Position numbers and translations under genes: made by a program. The notes beneath the pieces are model-generated. The model worked only from the letters and a program-made list of their open reading frames with translations. It was not told where the DNA came from and searched no databases. From REEB509 sp044370335 (GTDB lineage: Bacteria; Pseudomonadota; Alphaproteobacteria; Caulobacterales; Aquidulcibacteraceae): a DNA stretch of 22,317 bases. This document shows positions 1 to 7,807 of the stretch, in pieces. The stretch is taken from the NCBI GenBank assembly GCA_044370335.1, contig JBILVS010000040.1, forward strand, positions 1 to 22,317, written 5' to 3'. Positions within the stretch are counted from its first letter, which is position 1. Every line of letters begins with the position of its first letter.

Positions 1-1
1 C

Positions 2-511
2 GCGGGCCATGACACCGTTCGTCGTGCGGCGGCGGCGGGCGTAGCGAGCGCTGTGAGCGTGTTCCCTGCGACGGCGGCGACCCGGACGTCGGCGGACTGG
101 CGGGCGCGCCTGTCGGACCACTCCGACCTTTTCAGCCTCGATCCCGCTAATGAACGGGGCGGCGACCCCTTCGGCCTTTCCGGCCCGCAAGACCCGGATG
201 CGGCGCTGGTCGCCCAAGTTATAGCGATCTGCGAAGAAGCCGGCGTGCGGCCGGGGGAGTGGCTGTCGAGCGCTGATCTCGAAAAGATCGCGCAGCGGGC
301 TCGCTATGGCGCGGCTTCGCGGCGGCGGGCGGTGACGGAAGCGGCCGCGGGCGGGGTGCAACGCCTGTCGCGGCACCTCCGTCGTTCAGCTCAAGCGCGG
401 GACGTGGCGCAGGCCTTCAAGGCGCGGCCGGACCTCGCGAAAGTGTCCCGCAAGGGCGACAACGCCGATGTGGTTTGCGCTTACCTTCTGATCGAAACAG
501 CGCTCGCTTAA
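2..511 (+). CDS. Hypothetical protein, 5' end outside window
   Basis: I do not recognise this protein. The frame is open from base 2 to a TAA at 509-511, so the gene probably begins before the window. The first start codon inside it is a GTG at 53 (152 residues from there), but it has no convincing ribosome-binding site. The product looks soluble and mostly helical, rich in Ala and Arg, with no signal peptide or membrane segment. The C-terminal half, with arginine clusters (YGAASRRRAV) and an end reading VVCAYLLIETALA, resembles in style short conserved hypotheticals of alphaproteobacteria, but I cannot name a family. It converges on the lipoprotein gene with 8 bases between the stops. Confidence is fair that it is coding, because composition and codon use match the neighbours, but low on start and role. 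Confidence 0.6.
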   Translation, partial: AGHDTVRRAAAAGVASAVSVFPATAATRTSADWRARLSDHSDLFSLDPANERGGDPFGLSGPQDPDAALVAQVIAICEEAGVRPGEWLSSADLEKIAQRARYGAASRRRAVTEAAAGGVQRLSRHLRRSAQARDVAQAFKARPDLAKVSRKGDNADVVCAYLLIETALA

Positions 512-519
512 TCGAACCC

Positions 520-1170
520 TCAGGAGGCAGCGGGGGCTGCCGCGGCCATCGAGGTGGCCGCGACGGGGGCCAGTTCACGCGCGATGCGGGCGACCGCGTC
601 GCGCGTGGCGCTTTCGAGGGCTTCGGTGGCCAGGGCCTGGGAACGGTCGGCGACCGGACGGACTTCATCCACCCGGGTCTGAGCCAGCAGCGCGCGGGTC
701 CGGGCATCGACGAGGCGGGCCACCGCGGCGAAGCGGGCGTTGATCCGGCCGTCTTCTTCTTCAACCTGGAAGGCGGTGATGTCCCAAGCGATTTCGTAGT
801 CCGAGCGGACCCCCGATCCAGCCCGGACCCCGGCCCGGACAACCCCTGCCCCGTCTACGGCATCAGCCAAAGCTGCTTGGAGCATGTCAGGCGCGCGACC
901 GGCCCATTCGGCGCCGGCGACATAGCGGAAAACGCCGTTGGTCCGCCAGGCAATGTCGGATCCCATCAAGGCGCGGGGGCCGCCGGGCATGGCGACGGCG
1001 ATCACGGCGGGAGAGACGACCAGGGTCTGAGGGCCGCTCATGGCCGGACCAGCGGTCAGGTTGTAGATCCGCGGCGGCGGCGGCGGCTCGGGCAGCACCG
1101 AAACGCAGGCCGAGGCGGTTAAGGCCAGGGCCGTGACAGTCAAGGCCGCTATCGTGCGGCGGATATTCAT
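520..1170 (-). CDS. ABC-transport auxiliary lipoprotein (PqiC/DUF330-like)
   Basis: A 216-residue probable outer-membrane lipoprotein. Residues 1-21 form a lipoprotein signal with lipobox ASAC and Cys22 as the lipidated residue, followed by a proline-rich linker (PEPPPPP) and the pattern IYNLTAG, near the start of the mature region as in the ABC-type transport auxiliary lipoprotein family (PF03886, PqiC). The family forms the periplasmic or outer-membrane end of MCE lipid-transport systems. The gene is last in the operon; its ATG overlaps the TGA of the MCE gene (ATGA, 1167-1170), implying translational coupling. Context and lipobox carry the call, since sequence conservation in this family is low. 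It probably receives or passes lipid at the outer membrane with the MlaD-like protein (inference). Confidence 0.8.
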   Translation of the reverse strand: MNIRRTIAALTVTALALTASACVSVLPEPPPPPRIYNLTAGPAMSGPQTLVVSPAVIAVAMPGGPRALMGSDIAWRTNGVFRYVAGAEWAGRAPDMLQAALADAVDGAGVVRAGVRAGSGVRSDYEIAWDITAFQVEEEDGRINARFAAVARLVDARTRALLAQTRVDEVRPVADRSQALATEALESATRDAVARIARELAPVAATSMAAAAPAAS

Positions 1171-2111
1171 GGGGCGACCTCCACCGTCGGCCGGGACTGA
1201 TCAAACACGAAATTATAGGGGTCTTCCTCGACCTCGATCGCCAAACGCTCCAAAGCGACGGAGAGGCGGCGGACGTCTTGGGCGGCAGACATCACTTCGG
1301 GCAACAGGACCGCGTTGGTCGTATCGGCGGCGGATGTGAGCTGCGCGATCGCGGTTCGGGCATCCTGGGCCGCGAGGTTCAGGGACGCCAGGGTCTCGGT
1401 GGTCTGATCGAGGGCTGCGGTCGTGCCTGTATCGAGCAAGGCCAGGCGTGTGCGGGCCTCCTGAGCCAAAAGCGCCACCTCTTGGCTGGCTTCGGTGAAA
1501 GCAAAGGCGGCCCGGCCGGCCTGGCGGAAAGCGGCGCGCTCTTCGGCCAGACTTGCGGTGATCGTTTCCAGGTTCTGCAGCGTGCGGCTGAAAGAGGCGA
1601 CATTTTCGTCGGTCAGCAGGTCGCGGGCGGCGGCGAGGGTTTCAGAGGCGCGGGTGGCGATGTCACCGCCGGCGGCCAAGATTTCGTTGAAGGGATCCGG
1701 GCGGCCTTCGATCTGGGGCACAGCGCCCAAAGGCGTCTGGCGGAGGATTGGCAGGTTCTCGGCGCCGGCGCTGATCTGAATGAGCGTGACGCCGGTGAGG
1801 CCGATCTGTTCGAGTTGACCGACACTGTCGGCCTTCACGGGAGTCGTGGCGTTGACGCGGACACGGGCAAAGACGCGGTTGGCGTTTTCAGGGTCGATGG
1901 AGAGGCGCTCGACCTCGCCGACCTTGATGCCGTTGAAGCGGACCTCGCCGCCGTTCGCCAAGCCGCGGACGGGGCCTTCAAATACCACGTCGTAAAAGGC
2001 ATACTCGCCGCCCCACTGAGCGCGGGCGAGCCACATCGCGAACAGCATGATGAGGGCCGCGCCCACAATGGCCGCGCCGCCCAAGAGGACATAGTTCGCC
2101 TTCGTTTCCAT
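1167..2111 (-). CDS. mlaD: MCE-domain lipid transport protein (MlaD family)
   Basis: A 314-residue inner-membrane-anchored, periplasmic, substrate-binding component of an Mla-type phospholipid ABC transporter. One N-terminal transmembrane helix (about residues 7-29) is followed by a single MCE domain (about 36-115) with the pattern GGEVRFNGIKVGEVERL and the hydrophobic pore-loop-like stretch IGLTGVTLIQI. Residues about 140-290 are a long, Ala-rich helical tail. E. coli MlaD is only about 183 residues, so the tail is longer, as in MCE proteins that build a periplasmic tunnel. The gene starts 3 bases after mlaF, with GGAGG 8 bases before the ATG, and overlaps the lipoprotein gene downstream. 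The MCE assignment is firm; the orthologue name is by family and context. Confidence 0.88.
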   Translation of the reverse strand: METKANYVLLGGAAIVGAALIMLFAMWLARAQWGGEYAFYDVVFEGPVRGLANGGEVRFNGIKVGEVERLSIDPENANRVFARVRVNATTPVKADSVGQLEQIGLTGVTLIQISAGAENLPILRQTPLGAVPQIEGRPDPFNEILAAGGDIATRASETLAAARDLLTDENVASFSRTLQNLETITASLAEERAAFRQAGRAAFAFTEASQEVALLAQEARTRLALLDTGTTAALDQTTETLASLNLAAQDARTAIAQLTSAADTTNAVLLPEVMSAAQDVRRLSVALERLAIEVEEDPYNFVFDQSRPTVEVAP

Positions 2112-2114
2112 GGC

Positions 2115-2885
2115 CTAACCCTCCGCTTCGCTGACGCGTTCGGCCAATGCCGCCCGGCCGCGAGGCCCGGCGAAATACTCCTTCACCCATCCCGTGGCGC
2201 CGGCGCGGACTTCTTCCACGGGGCCAAGGGCTGCGACTTTGCCGCCATAGAGGACAGCGACGCGATCGCATACCGTCATTAACGTATCGAGATCATGGGT
2301 CACGAGAAACACCGTTAAGCCAAGATCATGGCTCAAATTCTTGACCAGACGGTCAAAGGCGCCGGCCGTGACGGGATCGAGGCCGGCCGTGGGTTCATCC
2401 AGAAAGAGCAAATCGGGGTCGAGGGCCATGGCGCGCGCCAAAGCCACCCGCTTGCGCATGCCGCCCGAGATCTCGGAAGGCTTCTTGTGATGCGCCTCGG
2501 GACCCAGGCCGGACAAGGTCAACTTCAGGTCGGCGATCTGGGAGATAAGCCGCGGGCTGAGATCGGTATGCTCTCTCAGGGGGGCCTCGACATTCTCTTT
2601 CACCGTCAGAGTGGAGAATAGGGCCCCGTCCTGAAAGAGGACGCCGATGCGATCAGCCCAAACGCCCTCGTGCAGGACAGGCTCGCCGAAGACCAGAACC
2701 TCCCCCCCTTGCGGGTGGTCCAGGCCCACAATCTGGCGGAGCAGCACGGATTTGCCGCAGCCGGAAGGGCCGATGACGCCCAAAATCTCGCCGCGATAGA
2801 CATCGAGATCGAGCCCGTCATGCACGGTTTGGGGGCCGAAACGGGTGACAAGGCCCCGGACGCTGATGACCACTTCCCCGCTCAC
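2115..2885 (-). CDS. mlaF: Mla-type lipid transporter ATP-binding subunit
   Basis: A 256-residue cytoplasmic ATPase powering phospholipid transport with MlaE. Visible motifs are Walker A GPSGCGKS (39-46), Q-loop Gln85, ABC signature SGGMRKR (140-146), Walker B LLFLDEP (159-165), D-loop GLDP and H-loop His197. I chose the GTG at 2885, which overlaps the mlaE stop as GTGA, because protein similarity begins right after it. The frame stays open further upstream to 3146, but that part is the antisense-like shadow of mlaE and is Arg/His-rich. Length is close to E. coli MlaF (about 269). It lies between mlaE (4-base overlap) and the MCE gene (3-base gap), the usual order in this transporter family. 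Confidence 0.92.
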   Translation of the reverse strand: MSGEVVISVRGLVTRFGPQTVHDGLDLDVYRGEILGVIGPSGCGKSVLLRQIVGLDHPQGGEVLVFGEPVLHEGVWADRIGVLFQDGALFSTLTVKENVEAPLREHTDLSPRLISQIADLKLTLSGLGPEAHHKKPSEISGGMRKRVALARAMALDPDLLFLDEPTAGLDPVTAGAFDRLVKNLSHDLGLTVFLVTHDLDTLMTVCDRVAVLYGGKVAALGPVEEVRAGATGWVKEYFAGPRGRAALAERVSEAEG

Positions 2886-4030
2886 CAGTTCATCTCCAAA
2901 AACCAGAGGGCGAAGAGAGCATCGAGCAGGATCACAAGGAAAATCGCCTGGACGACGGAGCTTGTGGTGCGCTTGCCGAGACTTGCAACGTCGCCGCCGA
3001 CGCCCAAGCCGTGACGGCAGCCGACCACCGCCAGCACAACGGCGAACGCCGGGGCTTTGGCCATGCCGACCCAAAAATGCTGGATGGGAACGACGTCCTG
3101 GATGCGGAACATGTACATGGTGGGGCTGACGCCCAATTCCGCCCAACAGACGAGCATGCCGCCGAACAGGCCCGCGATGATGGCGGCGAAGGTCAGGATC
3201 GGGGTCATGATCAGCATGGCGATGACCCTAGGGGCCACCAAGGCTTCCATGGGGCTCAGCCCCATGACGCGCATGGCGTCAATCTCTTGGCGCATCTTCA
3301 TGGCGCCGATTTCGGCCGTGAAGGCGCTGTCCGTTCGGCCGGCGAGGAGGATCGCGGTGATCACGACGCCGAATTCCCGCATCACAGAGAAAGCGACGAG
3401 CTCCACGGTAAAAACGTCGGCGCCGAAATCCCTAAGGATGCGGGCGCCGAGGTAGGCCACCACCAGGCCAATAAAAAAAGACAGGAGGGCGATGATCGGC
3501 ATCGCGTTAAGCCCGGCGCTCTCCATCACGTTGAAGACGCTGACCCAGCGTATGCGGCGGGGCTGGGCCGCCAGACGCGCCATGACCGCCAGCGTTTCGC
3601 CCAAAAAGGAAATGGTGGCTAGACCTTCCTTGAAGACGCCTTCAACCCCGCGCCCGATGCGCTCCACCAGCGCTACAAGCCCGGATCCCGCTTGTGGCGC
3701 GGGGGGGCTCGGCTGGGTGCCGGCCCGGGCGGTCTGGAGCAGCCGGGCGGCGCTCGGATGAGCGCCGACGACGCGGATCGGGGTCTCCATATGACCGCAG
3801 GGCGAGGAGCCTCGGATCGTCCGATCAATCAGAAACGCACCGGCCAAATCAAGCCGGCCCAAGGCGGAGACGTCCACCGCCATGCCCGGTCCGCATTCGG
3901 CGCCGAGTTCCGCAAGCGCCTCTTCGACGGCGTCGATGGTCGCCACGGTCCAATCGCCCGCGACCGCCAGGATCGGAGCGGAACCGCCCTCGTCTGGACG
4001 GCGGATCGCAAAGGAGGCCTTAGCGGCCAT
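2882..4030 (-). CDS. mlaE: Mla-type permease with N-terminal STAS-like domain
   Basis: A 382-residue inner-membrane permease for phospholipid transport. Residues about 15-105 form a STAS-like domain (VDVSALGRLDLAGAFLIDR resembles the anti-sigma-antagonist/MlaB fold). After a Pro-rich linker (107-113), residues about 120-382 are the MlaE domain with several membrane helices and the family signature around GRTDSAFTAEIGAMKMRQE (231-249). E. coli MlaE is about 260 residues with MlaB separate, so this gene carries an apparent MlaB-MlaE fusion, consistent with no separate mlaB here. The ATG has AAGGAG 9 bases upstream. It is first in the operon; the 136-base gap to the MFS gene should hold the promoter. 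An A7 run (about 3473-3479) lies inside the gene without breaking it. Confidence 0.92.
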   Translation of the reverse strand: MAAKASFAIRRPDEGGSAPILAVAGDWTVATIDAVEEALAELGAECGPGMAVDVSALGRLDLAGAFLIDRTIRGSSPCGHMETPIRVVGAHPSAARLLQTARAGTQPSPPAPQAGSGLVALVERIGRGVEGVFKEGLATISFLGETLAVMARLAAQPRRIRWVSVFNVMESAGLNAMPIIALLSFFIGLVVAYLGARILRDFGADVFTVELVAFSVMREFGVVITAILLAGRTDSAFTAEIGAMKMRQEIDAMRVMGLSPMEALVAPRVIAMLIMTPILTFAAIIAGLFGGMLVCWAELGVSPTMYMFRIQDVVPIQHFWVGMAKAPAFAVVLAVVGCRHGLGVGGDVASLGKRTTSSVVQAIFLVILLDALFALWFLEMNW

Positions 4031-4166
4031 GGGTCAGGGCTCCTTGCCTGAAGACATCGGCGAATGGTTAACGACCGAAGCCGAGCCTCGACCATACACG
4101 CAAGAGGCTGACAAGTTGCAAAGCTACGCCCTTAGAGGGAAACGCTGTCTTTTGGCCGCGACCCCC
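4031..4166 (-). promoter_or_regulatory. Upstream region of the mla operon
   Basis: A 136-base gap that must hold any promoter serving mlaE alone. On the minus strand a weak candidate pair, TTGCAA and TATGGT, is seen with a 19-base spacer, longer than the usual 17. The strong ribosome-binding sequence AAGGAG (4040-4045 on the minus strand) sits 9 bases before the ATG. No terminator with a T run was seen after the MFS gene, so read-through from it remains possible. Confidence 0.25.
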
Positions 4167-5372
4167 TTAGCGGCGGCGGGCCGCCAACGCGACGGGAAGG
4201 ATCAGAGCGCCGCCTACAGCCGCCATGGCAGCCATCGCACCATAACCAGCGGCGCCGACGCTGTCATAGAGGCCGCCGGCGCTAAGGGTGGCCAGGCCCA
4301 GGATGAGGCCACCGCCCAAGGCTGCGTAAAGAGTTTGGGCGAGGCCTGCGACCTCCTCGGGGGCTTCCCTTTGGATGACCCGCATGGCGCCGACATGGGT
4401 GGCGGCGAAGGTGAAGGCATGCAACGCCTGCAACGTCCAGAGCGCGGGGCCCAAGGGAGCGAACGCCATCAAGCTCCAACGCAGAGTGGCGGCGGCAGCG
4501 CCCAACAGCATGAACATCTCCGGCGGAAAGCGGCGCTCAAGGCGCGTCAGGGCGAAGAGAAGGCCCACCTCCGCCAAAACCCCGAAGGCCCACAGGAAAC
4601 CGATGACGCCGTCCGGCAACCCCTGTTCCCGCCACAGCACCGTAGAAAAGACGTAATAGAAGGCATGGGAAGCCTGGATCAGCCCGGAGCCAAGGACGAC
4701 CAGAATGAAGCGGCGGTTGGCCAGAAGGTTCAGCCCCTCCCGGAGCCGGCGCCGGAAGCCCATTTGGGACGCCTTGGGCGGAGCTGGATCGGTGGCCAGG
4801 GCGAGGGCGGCGGCGATCGTGAGCGTCAAGGCGGCGAGCGCCCAAATCGGGGTGACCCCAAGGCCGTAAACCGCAATCGCGGCGGCGCCCACGGTGTTGG
4901 CGATGATGAAGGCGCCGGAGCCTAAGCCGCGCACCACGCCGTAAGGCATCGGCCCATCGAGGCTGCGGCGCAGGGCCATGCCTTCAGTGAGCGGGATAAT
5001 CTGCTGGACCATCGTTGTGGCGAGGAACGCGGCCCAGAAAATCGGCCAGAAGCCCTCCACCTTGAAAAAGGCCGCGTAGGCTAGGAAAGCGCCGGTTGCG
5101 AAAATCACAATCGGGGTGCGGCGGTCTCGGAAGCCGTCGGCCCAGGCGGCCAGGGTCGAGCCTGTGACCAGGCGGGCGAGCTGGGCGGCGGAAAAGATCG
5201 CGCCGATTTCCGCCCCTGACAGCCCCCGCATTTCGGTGAGCCAGGGCGTCAGGAACGGCATCGTCACCCCGGTGCAGGAGAAGATCGCGACGAACACCGC
5301 CGCCACCCGCGTCGCCGGGCTTTTCAGCCAAGCGTGCGGCAAAGGTGGGCGGGCGCCGCCATCGGCCGGCAT
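4167..5372 (-). CDS. MFS transporter (MFS_1-like / HcaT-type)
   Basis: A 401-residue, 12-helix-type major facilitator. It has a short N-terminal tail, a first helix near residues 20-40, and a loop 2-3 basic motif WADGFRDRRTP typical of the superfamily. The overall look (TEMRGLSGAEIGAIFSAAQ; a C-terminal stretch HAFTFAATHVGAMRVIQ) resembles the MFS_1-like group that includes E. coli HcaT (phenylpropionate) and nucleoside/sugar proton symporters. The substrate cannot be read from sequence. I placed the start at the ATG at 5372, with AAGGA upstream and a candidate promoter at 5410-5437; the open frame extends to 5558, but that extension is basic, lacks family features and would span the promoter. 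It lies upstream of, and co-directional with, the mla operon. Confidence 0.85.
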   Translation of the reverse strand: MPADGGARPPLPHAWLKSPATRVAAVFVAIFSCTGVTMPFLTPWLTEMRGLSGAEIGAIFSAAQLARLVTGSTLAAWADGFRDRRTPIVIFATGAFLAYAAFFKVEGFWPIFWAAFLATTMVQQIIPLTEGMALRRSLDGPMPYGVVRGLGSGAFIIANTVGAAAIAVYGLGVTPIWALAALTLTIAAALALATDPAPPKASQMGFRRRLREGLNLLANRRFILVVLGSGLIQASHAFYYVFSTVLWREQGLPDGVIGFLWAFGVLAEVGLLFALTRLERRFPPEMFMLLGAAAATLRWSLMAFAPLGPALWTLQALHAFTFAATHVGAMRVIQREAPEEVAGLAQTLYAALGGGLILGLATLSAGGLYDSVGAAGYGAMAAMAAVGGALILPVALAARRR

Positions 5373-5409
5373 AGGAGCGATATCCTTTGCGGGAAGGGAA
5401 GACGAACCA

Positions 5410-5437
5410 CCCATACCCCAAGGCGGAGGTTTCGCAA
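5410..5437 (-). promoter_or_regulatory. Candidate sigma-70-type promoter for the MFS gene
   Basis: On the minus strand, TTGCGA (5437-5432), a 16-base spacer and TATGGG (5415-5410). Transcription would begin near 5403, about 30 bases before the chosen ATG at 5372. This is a visual match only. Confidence 0.3.
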
Positions 5438-5617
5438 TGCGTTCGCAAGCAGGGGTTTTGCACGCCAGGGCATGGCTGACATTCGCGTGACGGCGCTTGG
5501 CGCTGCCGGTGGCGCTTATTACTTCGGTCACAGCGGCCGGGCCCCTCTGGCGCGACAATAGGCCTCCGAGCCCGTCGCGCGATGTCGGACGCGATAGACG
5601 TCACCACGGAGGACCCC

Positions 5618-5812
5618 ATGACGCCGCAATCGACCCCTGCTCCCGTGGCTATAAGCGCCACCGCGCTGCGAACGTTGGAGAAGGCTTATCTGGAAGAGAT
5701 CCGCTCTGCGCAGCCGGATATTGCGCGCATGCGGGCTTTGCGCGCCGGCATCACCGCCGCGCGCCGGCGGCTTGAGCGGGCCCATGAGGTCCTGCCGCCA
5801 CATACGGATTGA
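5618..5812 (+). CDS. Small hypothetical protein, 64 residues
   Basis: I do not recognise this protein. It is 64 residues, with a Pro/Thr-rich start and then a helical, charged body (TALRTLEKAYLEEIRSAQ, later ITAARRRLERAHEVL) that could form a short helical hairpin or coiled coil. The ATG at 5618 is preceded by GGAGG 5 bases upstream, a strong ribosome-binding site, and is preferred over the ATG at 5582, which has none. It has no signal peptide or membrane segment. It is divergent from the MFS gene; the reductase gene follows after about 130 bases with its own candidate promoter, so it may be a single-gene unit. The good start site makes real coding likely. Confidence 0.6.
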   Translation: MTPQSTPAPVAISATALRTLEKAYLEEIRSAQPDIARMRALRAGITAARRRLERAHEVLPPHTD

Positions 5813-5852
5813 GCGCGGACTTTTCCAACATCGTCTTCTTACGATGACCCTC

Positions 5853-5880
5853 TTGGCGCCCGCAGCCCGCTTTCTATGCT
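5853..5880 (+). promoter_or_regulatory. Candidate promoter for the reductase-hydrolase operon
   Basis: TTGGCG (5853-5858), a 16-base spacer and TATGCT (5875-5880), close to the alphaproteobacterial CTTGNC/TATNNT pattern. Transcription would start near 5887, before the purine-rich site at 5906-5914. Confidence 0.4.
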
Positions 5881-5940
5881 TGGAGCAGGTGGGGTCGCTC
5901 CAGCCAAGGGGAGGTCCGAAGCACGGGACTTGGCGTCGTC

Positions 5941-6447
5941 TTGTCCGCTGCGGTGAGCCTTGATTGGCGCATTGCAGACAATACGGGCCATGTCGGGTGG
6001 CTTGCCCCCCGCCCTGCAAGCGATTTCGGCTTCGATGCGTTCTTGGCGGAGCTCGGCTGCATTGTCATGGGGCGCACCACTTTTGAGCTCGGCAAGCGGC
6101 CCTGGCCCTACGGCGCCATGCGCTGCGTCGTCATGAGCCACCGTCAATCAGAAACCGAACTCAGCTTTCTGTCGCGTGAAGAAGGTCCTCTCACGCCGTT
6201 GATCGAGCGCCTGCGCGGGGACATGCGCGGCGCCCTCTTGATCATGGGCGGAGGCCAAGTCTTTTCCCAGGCGTTGACCGAAGGGGTCGTTGACCGCATT
6301 GATCTTGCGGTCCTGCCAACAATCCTGGGCTGTGGGCCGCTGTTGCTGCCGGAGGGGACGCGACCGCCAGGGTTCGCCGCGAACGAGGTGCGCTTGGCGG
6401 CGAACGGCGGCGCTTGGTTTGTGCTGCGGCGAGAGGTTGCGTTTTGA
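5941..6447 (+). CDS. Dihydrofolate reductase / RibD C-terminal family protein
   Basis: A probable cytoplasmic NAD(P)H-dependent reductase of the RibD C-terminal/DHFR-like family (PF01872), 168 residues from the TTG at 5941. Seen are SLDWRIADNTG near the N-terminus, VMGRTTFEL (42-50), WPYG (55-58), and the cofactor-loop pattern IMGGGQVFSQAL (101-112) with LAVLPTILGCGPLLLP. Family members usually read SLDG(Y/R)IAD, so Trp9 replaces a conserved Gly. The start is uncertain: VVLS just before the TTG looks like family sequence, and the strong GGGGAGG at 5908-5914 is far from the TTG but 8 bases before an in-frame ACG at 5923. The stop overlaps the DUF423 start (TTGA). The substrate is unknown; RibG-type pyrimidine reduction is not implied. 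Confidence 0.8.
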   Translation: MSAAVSLDWRIADNTGHVGWLAPRPASDFGFDAFLAELGCIVMGRTTFELGKRPWPYGAMRCVVMSHRQSETELSFLSREEGPLTPLIERLRGDMRGALLIMGGGQVFSQALTEGVVDRIDLAVLPTILGCGPLLLPEGTRPPGFAANEVRLAANGGAWFVLRREVAF

Positions 6448-6809
6448 GGATTATCGCAGGGCTTGCGGCCATCAGCGGACTGGCGGCGGTGGCTCTTGGA
6501 GCCTTCGCCGCGCACGGCCTGACCGATCCCCAGGCGAAAGCCTGGGCTGAGACCGGCTTTCAGCAGCACGCTTTCCACACGCTTGCGTGCTTCGCCGCGC
6601 TTTGGCTAAACCAGCAAGGGGCACGGTCGGCGCGGTTCGCGCCCGCGTTCTTTCTGGCGGGGATCTTGCTTTTCAGCGGTGCGTTGTATGCCTTGGCGCT
6701 GGGCGCGCCTCGGGACATGGCGATCGCTGCCCCCATCGGCGGGGTGAGTTTCATGCTGGGCTGGCTCACGCTTGCCGCCGCGGCCTTTTCGATGCGGAGC
6801 GAGTCATGA
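6444..6809 (+). CDS. DUF423 family membrane protein (YgdD-like)
   Basis: A 121-residue small inner-membrane protein of the DUF423 family (E. coli YgdD is about 131). Four membrane helices can be traced, with the characteristic opening GLAAVALGAFAAHGL and FQQHAFHTLACF in the following segment, and GGVSFMLGWLTLA near the C-terminus. I chose the TTG at 6444 because it overlaps the preceding TGA (TTGA), has AGAGG 7 bases upstream, and starts the protein right at the first helix. A longer frame from an ATG at 6414 would add ten unrelated residues read from the reductase gene. Its own TGA overlaps the next ATG (6806). The function of the family is not known. Confidence 0.85.
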   Translation: MRIIAGLAAISGLAAVALGAFAAHGLTDPQAKAWAETGFQQHAFHTLACFAALWLNQQGARSARFAPAFFLAGILLFSGALYALALGAPRDMAIAAPIGGVSFMLGWLTLAAAAFSMRSES

Positions 6810-7780
6810 CCACCGCAATGCCGGAACGGCAGTTCATTCAAACCAACGGCATCCGGATGGCGGTTTACGCCGCCGGCCCAGAGGCCAGCGCATACCCGCC
6901 AATCATTCTGTGTCACGGCTTTCCGGAGCTCGCCTTTTCCTGGCGGCGCCAGCTCAAGGACCTGGCGGCGCAGGGCTTTCGGGTCATTGCGCCGGATCAG
7001 CGGGGCTATGGGGACACCGACGGCCCTACCGCAGTGGAAGCTTATACTCTGGACGAGCTATGCCGAGACTTGGTGGGGCTTCTGGACGCCTTTGGCATCG
7101 AAAAGGCGGTGTTCTGCGGCCATGATTGGGGCGGGTTTGTCGTGTGGCAGATGGCGCTTCGGCATCCTGAGCGGGTGGCGGGGGTGATCGGGGTCAACAC
7201 TCCCTTCACGAAGCGGGCGCCGATGGACCCGATCGCGCTTTATCGGCGGCGGTTCGGGGACGACATGTACATTGTGTTCTTCCAACAGCCTGAGGCGCCG
7301 GAGGCGGTTTTTGAGGCGGATGTGGACAAGACGTTCCGCTTCTTCATGCGCAAAAGCGATATCTCGCCTGAGCAGTTCGCTTCTCGGCCTGCGGGACAAC
7401 GGAGTTTGGCGCTTCAGACCGCGCTGCAGCACTACAACCCGGCGAGCGATCCGCACCAGTTCCTGAGCGACGCGGAGCGGGCGGTGTTTGTCGAGACCTT
7501 CCGCCGCACGGGATTCAGGGGCGGGATCAACTGGTATCGCAACTTTACCCGGAACTGGGAACACAGCGCCGATCTTGTCGATCATGTCAGCCAACCGAGC
7601 CTTATGATCATGGCGGAAAACGACGTGGTGCTGCCGCCGTCCGCCGCGGACGGGATGGAGGCCTACGTGCCGCAACTGACCAAAGTTCTGATCCGGGGAA
7701 GCGGACATTGGACGCAGCAAGAAAAGCCCTACGAAACAAATGCGGCGATCGCAGGCTGGATGCGCGATGTTTTCGGCTGA
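6806..7780 (+). CDS. Alpha/beta hydrolase, epoxide hydrolase-like
   Basis: A 324-residue cytoplasmic alpha/beta-hydrolase that probably opens epoxides (soluble epoxide hydrolase type). Seen are the oxyanion motif HGFPE (37-41), RGYGDTDGP (66-74), the nucleophile elbow GHDWGG (105-110) with Asp107, cap-region tyrosines Tyr155 (in MYIVFFQ) and Tyr244 (in INWYRN), the acid Asp273 (AENDVV) and the base His301 (GSGHWTQQE). An Asp nucleophile with two cap tyrosines fits an epoxide hydrolase better than an esterase; a haloalkane dehalogenase would be expected to carry Trp/Asn halide ligands instead. The ATG at 6806 overlaps the DUF423 stop (ATGA), so the frame open back to 6587 is not used. Substrate unknown. 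Confidence 0.88.
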   Translation: MTTAMPERQFIQTNGIRMAVYAAGPEASAYPPIILCHGFPELAFSWRRQLKDLAAQGFRVIAPDQRGYGDTDGPTAVEAYTLDELCRDLVGLLDAFGIEKAVFCGHDWGGFVVWQMALRHPERVAGVIGVNTPFTKRAPMDPIALYRRRFGDDMYIVFFQQPEAPEAVFEADVDKTFRFFMRKSDISPEQFASRPAGQRSLALQTALQHYNPASDPHQFLSDAERAVFVETFRRTGFRGGINWYRNFTRNWEHSADLVDHVSQPSLMIMAENDVVLPPSAADGMEAYVPQLTKVLIRGSGHWTQQEKPYETNAAIAGWMRDVFG

Positions 7781-7807
7781 GCTGGCGATTTTGGCTGATA
7801 TGGGAGG

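Noticed and set aside
2886..3146. N-terminal extension of the mlaF frame by 87 codons
   Set aside because: It lies wholly inside mlaE out of frame, is Arg/His-rich, and mlaF similarity begins right after the GTG at 2885.
3473..3479. A7 run inside mlaE as a slippage site or antisense terminator
   Set aside because: The MlaE protein is intact across it (ALLSFFIGLVVAYLG), with no alternative frame of interest.
6587..6805. 73-codon N-terminal extension of the epoxide-hydrolase frame
   Set aside because: It overlaps the DUF423 gene out of frame; the ATG at 6806 overlapping the DUF423 stop gives the normal family N-terminus.
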